Source: Flavobacteriales bacterium | GTDB taxonomy: Bacteria > Bacteroidota > Bacteroidia > Flavobacteriales_D > CANHHI01 | Assembly: GCA_947460225.1 (NCBI GenBank) | Contig: CANHHI010000020.1 | Location: 1 to 16,156, forward strand | DNA length: 16,156 bases | Direction: 5' to 3' | In this document: piece after piece, positions 15,798-16,156 of the stretch | Numbering within the stretch: position 1 is the stretch's first letter | Layout of the letters: each line of letters opens with the position of its first letter | Notes under the pieces: model-generated | What the model was told of the DNA's origin: nothing | Database searches by the model: none | The model's input: the letters and a program-made list of their open reading frames with translations, nothing else | Position numbers and translations under genes: made by a program

Positions 15798-16156
15798 ATG
15801 CGCTTTTTGGGATTTACTTTGCTTATTTTTTTCTGTTTCGTTTTGCTTTTGGGGCAAACGCCTTATACAGAAGATTTTTTGGATTTGACAAAAGCCCAAA
15901 ATTGGCAAGCCATGCAAAGAAAAGCCTTAGAAGTCATAGAAGACAACAACAAAAAAGACATATTGAGCGAGGCATATCTTTTTGAGGCTTATGCAATTGC
16001 CAAGCAGGACAGCCTATTTGACCCAAAAACCAGTCCGCATTTAATGGTGCTCAAAAAAGTAAAAAAATCCATTGGCAAAGACAAATCAAAAGCCACCTGG
16101 ACTTTGCACAAAGATTTCTTTATACAAGTGCGTGCTTACCTTTTACAAAGGGCAGA
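15798..16156 (+). CDS. Exported protein of unknown function, 3' end outside window
   Basis: An open frame begins with ATG 5 bases after the hemB stop codon and stays open to the window edge (119 codons visible). The first 20 residues form a signal peptide (MRFLGFTLLIFFCFVLLLGQ). The visible mature part is hydrophilic and helix-prone, for example KAQNWQAMQRKALEVIED, and could be a TPR-like or tetratricopeptide-type exported protein, but no motif confirms this. The tight spacing suggests co-transcription with hemB. No function is assigned. Confidence 0.7.
   Translation, partial: MRFLGFTLLIFFCFVLLLGQTPYTEDFLDLTKAQNWQAMQRKALEVIEDNNKKDILSEAYLFEAYAIAKQDSLFDPKTSPHLMVLKKVKKSIGKDKSKATWTLHKDFFIQVRAYLLQRA

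Noticed and set aside
15755..15985. 76-codon plus-strand ORF overlapping the end of hemB
   Set aside because: It is in a different frame from the signal-peptide-bearing ORF that starts at 15798 directly behind hemB, and its sequence has no recognisable feature.

Overview
The window looks like a chromosomal segment of a low-GC member of the Bacteroidota, probably outside the Bacteroidales. Four things point there: a type III glutamine synthetase; Bacteroidota-type promoters (TTTG, 20-21 bases, TAnnTTTG) in front of most genes; A-rich rather than GGAGG-type ribosome binding regions; and a surface protein ending in a type IX secretion sorting domain. No insertion sequence, tRNA, rRNA or CRISPR array was seen.

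Layout. Positions 1-194 hold a cluster of perfect hairpins, including a 32-bp palindrome, with no gene. Two long genes run leftward: glnN (195-2153) and an RND/MMPL-type membrane exporter (2481-4841). Between them lies a 327-bp leader that looks like an attenuator for glnN. It has its own promoter, a 5' hairpin, a glutamine-rich 39-codon reading frame and an intrinsic terminator ending about 17 bases before the glnN start codon. A 420-bp AT-rich divergent intergenic region follows. Then everything runs rightward: a 1010-aa exported GLUG-repeat protein (5262-8294), a strong terminator, an RluA-type pseudouridine synthase overlapping tadA (8372-9482), trigger factor (9569-10927) with its own promoter and terminator, a 1219-aa secreted CotH-kinase-like protein with three FISUMP-type modules (11062-14721), hemB (14818-15792), and the start of an exported protein cut off by the window edge (15798-16156).

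How the parts work together. Most genes are housekeeping functions in separate short transcription units: nitrogen assimilation, tRNA/rRNA modification, protein folding and haem synthesis. Two large surface or secreted proteins sit between them. The pseudouridine synthase and tadA are translationally coupled, and hemB may be co-transcribed with the partial gene behind it.

The most interesting signal is the glnN leader. A short peptide rich in CAA glutamine codons, followed by a terminator and then the gene for the enzyme that makes glutamine, has the layout of ribosome-mediated transcription attenuation. This would let glutaminyl-tRNA supply control glutamine synthetase. It is inferred from sequence only. 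The second is the CotH-like domain set between FISUMP-type modules in a protein with a type IX secretion signal.
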